Positions 6,421 through 7,237 of a stretch of 7,237 bases of DNA are shown here, piece by piece. Source of the stretch: an uncultured Oscillospiraceae bacterium (lineage in GTDB: Bacteria > Bacillota > Clostridia > Oscillospirales > Ruminococcaceae); NCBI GenBank assembly GCA_910578755.1, contig CAJTSZ010000102.1, forward strand, positions 1-7,237. The letters are read 5' to 3'. Both the position numbers and the translations under genes were made by a program. Each line of letters begins with the position of its first letter. Position 1 is the first letter of the stretch. Below the pieces are notes generated by a model that was not told the origin of the DNA, did not search any database, and was given only the letters and a program-made list of their open reading frames with translations.

Positions 6421-6566
6421 AGGCGGGCAGGTATTCTGGCTTATGGCCCGGCTGGGCTGTTTACTAAAACAACCTGTGCCCGCGCCAATTACAGCAGCGG
6501 CCCTGCGTGGGTTTTACACCCAACTTCCCCTTTGGTGGCGCAGTATATACTTTGCGCCGCCCGCCT
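6421..6566 (-). ncRNA. Cobalamin (B12) riboswitch aptamer, compact form
   Basis: The B12 box is clear: minus-strand AGCCAGAATACCTGCC (6441-6426), a common variant of AGCCAGGAGACCTGCC. The closing stem P1 is perfect, AGGCGGGC (6566-6559) with GCCCGCCT (6428-6421). Next to it is a hairpin GGCGCA/TGCGCC (6558-6537). The conserved GGGGAA (6530-6525), a hairpin TGGGT/ACCCA enclosing GTAAA (6522-6508) and GCCGCTGCTGTAA (6501-6489) follow in the consensus order. Only about 47 bases separate CTGTAA from the B12 box, so the whole aptamer is about 146 nt, shorter than the usual class I cobalamin riboswitch of around 200 nt. It may belong to the smaller class II/AdoCbl-variant group, but I cannot assign the class without a covariance model. 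It lies directly upstream of cbiD and should repress the operon when cobalamin is bound. Confidence 0.92.
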
Positions 6567-6580
6567 AATATGCTTTTATT

Positions 6581-6609
6581 ATTTTACTGGATAGCTTTGG
6601 CCTTGTCAA
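6581..6609 (-). promoter_or_regulatory. Sigma-70/sigma-A promoter for the riboswitch-cbi operon
   Basis: Minus-strand TTGACA (6609-6604, a perfect -35) is followed by exactly 17 bases and then TAAAAT (6586-6581, -10, one change from TATAAT). Transcription would start near 6574-6571, just before the aptamer's P1 stem opens at 6566. This is exactly where a riboswitch leader should begin, so sequence and context agree. Confidence 0.88.
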
Positions 6610-6799
6610 CATTTTTCGGGAGCTTGCCCCAAACCTAACAGCAAAAGCAAACCTTTCTGCGGGCCCGCGCCGTAGGGCCGCCTTTACACAGGAGAAAGCG
6701 CCCCTGAACATATTTCCCCGGCAACGAATGGCTCTCCAAAGAAAGGCGGTTACCTTTTTTGCTCCGCAGTTGGGCAACATTGTGCGTGCCTTACGCCTT
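6610..6799. other. Intergenic spacer with no recognisable gene
   Basis: About 190 bases lie between the acetyltransferase stop and the cbi promoter. A 10-bp palindrome, GCGGGCCCGC (6659-6668), is present, and GGCCC/GGGCC arms (6662-6666, 6675-6679) could form a short hairpin, but no T-run follows. A weak A/T-dominated inverted repeat (arms 6739-6746 and 6753-6760) is the only candidate terminator. A 71-codon minus-strand frame from 6780 runs through the promoter into the aptamer and is not credible as a gene. I see no clear terminator for the acetyltransferase gene. Confidence 0.5.
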
Positions 6800-7222
6800 T
6801 TATTTGCGCCATTCCATAATCAGTTCCGTTTCCCCCGTGGAACAATCGATTTGGCTTTTTGTGGTGTAAAAGCCTTGTTTGCGGTAAAACTCTGCCGCAG
6901 CGCTGTTTTTGCTGTAAACCTGTAAAAACAGCTCGTTGCGAACCGCCTTTGCCTGGTTTAAAAGCTGCCGCCCTATCCCCCGCCCCTGGGCCTTTTCCCT
7001 AACAAATATGCCGGCAATTAAATTTTCCGCCAGGCCAATAAAGCCCTGAACCTCTCCACCTTCCTCAAACACATAAACCTCCGCCTGGGGCAGCTGCTCC
7101 TTTACCTCCTGAAAGTGGCTTTCCCAGTAAGCCGGGGCAATAAAGCTGTGGGCCGTTCTGTTTGTTTCTTTCCAAATCAGCATAACAGCGTCCAGGTCTG
7201 TAGCTGTAAATTTCCGTACCAT
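6800..7222 (-). CDS. GNAT-family N-acetyltransferase (YiaC/YjaB-like)
   Basis: The 140-residue product, from the ATG at 7222-7220, is a single-domain acetyl-CoA-dependent N-acetyltransferase. Seen in it: an N-terminal helix region with IWKETNRTAHSFI (16-28) and YWESHF (32-37), typical of small YiaC/YjaB-type members; a central strand VQGFIGL (58-64); strand IAGIFV (69-74) leading into the acetyl-CoA pyrophosphate loop QGRGIG (79-84); and VYSKNSAAAEFYRKQGF (102-118), the usual C-terminal motif B. The acceptor substrate cannot be told from sequence; candidates are protein N-termini or lysines, or small amines. The frame also runs upstream to a TTG at 7234, but ATG 7222 begins at the normal family N-terminus. 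Only 15 bases upstream are visible and show no clear ribosome binding site, so the start is less certain. It runs in the same direction as the cbi operon but lies upstream of that operon's own promoter, so it probably has no direct part in B12 synthesis. Confidence 0.82.
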   Translation of the reverse strand: MVRKFTATDLDAVMLIWKETNRTAHSFIAPAYWESHFQEVKEQLPQAEVYVFEEGGEVQGFIGLAENLIAGIFVREKAQGRGIGRQLLNQAKAVRNELFLQVYSKNSAAAEFYRKQGFYTTKSQIDCSTGETELIMEWRK

Positions 7223-7237
7223 AATAAAACACAAAGC

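Noticed and set aside
6739..6760. Inverted repeat AAGAAAGG / CCTTTTTT as a terminator for the acetyltransferase
   Set aside because: The stem has only two G-C pairs. It reads better on the plus strand, where no gene ends, and on the minus strand it gains an A-C mismatch, so support is too weak.
6565..6780. A 71-codon open frame on the minus strand between the acetyltransferase and cbiD
   Set aside because: It overlaps the promoter and ends inside the riboswitch aptamer. Its Arg/Ala-rich composition resembles no family I know, and its upstream purines are weak.
1..7237. CRISPR arrays, insertion sequences, prophage or defence genes, or tRNA genes
   Set aside because: No spaced direct repeats, transposase-like proteins, terminal inverted repeats or tRNA-like folds were seen. 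Almost all the sequence is explained by the cbi operon and its leader.

Overview
This window is most of an anaerobic (early cobalt insertion) cobalamin biosynthesis operon, read entirely on the minus strand, together with its promoter and a B12 riboswitch. A separate acetyltransferase gene lies upstream. The protein sequences, the purine-rich Shine-Dalgarno sites, the frequent GTG/TTG starts and the transcription-attenuating riboswitch suggest an anaerobic low-to-mid-GC Gram-positive bacterium, most likely of class Clostridia. That is an inference from style, and no marker gene here fixes the genus.

Layout in the direction of transcription (right to left). Positions 7222-6800 encode a GNAT-family N-acetyltransferase. 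About 190 bases without a recognisable gene follow. A near-consensus sigma-70/sigma-A promoter sits at 6609-6581. Next is a compact cobalamin riboswitch aptamer (6566-6421), followed by an expression platform with a competing antiterminator hairpin (6368-6346) and intrinsic terminator (6355-6311). The structural genes then run cbiD (6264-5119), cbiL (5100-4405), cbiF (4314-3547), cbiG (3508-2435), cbiH (2410-1676), cbiJ (1689-940) and a cbiE-cbiT fusion (905 to beyond the left edge). Gaps are short (18, 90, 38, 24, -14 and 34 bases) and most genes have their own Shine-Dalgarno site, so this looks like one transcription unit.

How the genes work together: the products cover an unbroken run of corrin-ring steps. 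CbiL methylates C20 of cobalt-factor II. CbiH methylates C17 and contracts the ring. CbiF methylates C11. CbiG opens the delta-lactone and releases acetaldehyde. CbiD methylates C1. CbiJ reduces cobalt-precorrin-6A. CbiT methylates C15 and decarboxylates the C12 acetate, and CbiE methylates C5, giving cobalt-precorrin-8. The next enzyme (CbiC), the cobaltochelatase, the amidases and the lower-ligand genes are not here; some may lie beyond the left edge. The riboswitch should switch the operon off when cobalamin is plentiful, by transcription termination before cbiD.

I found no CRISPR array, mobile element, tRNA or rRNA, and nothing that looks like a novel system. The points most worth a second look are the compact aptamer with its readable antiterminator/terminator switch, and the non-ATG start of cbiD, placed just beyond the terminator.
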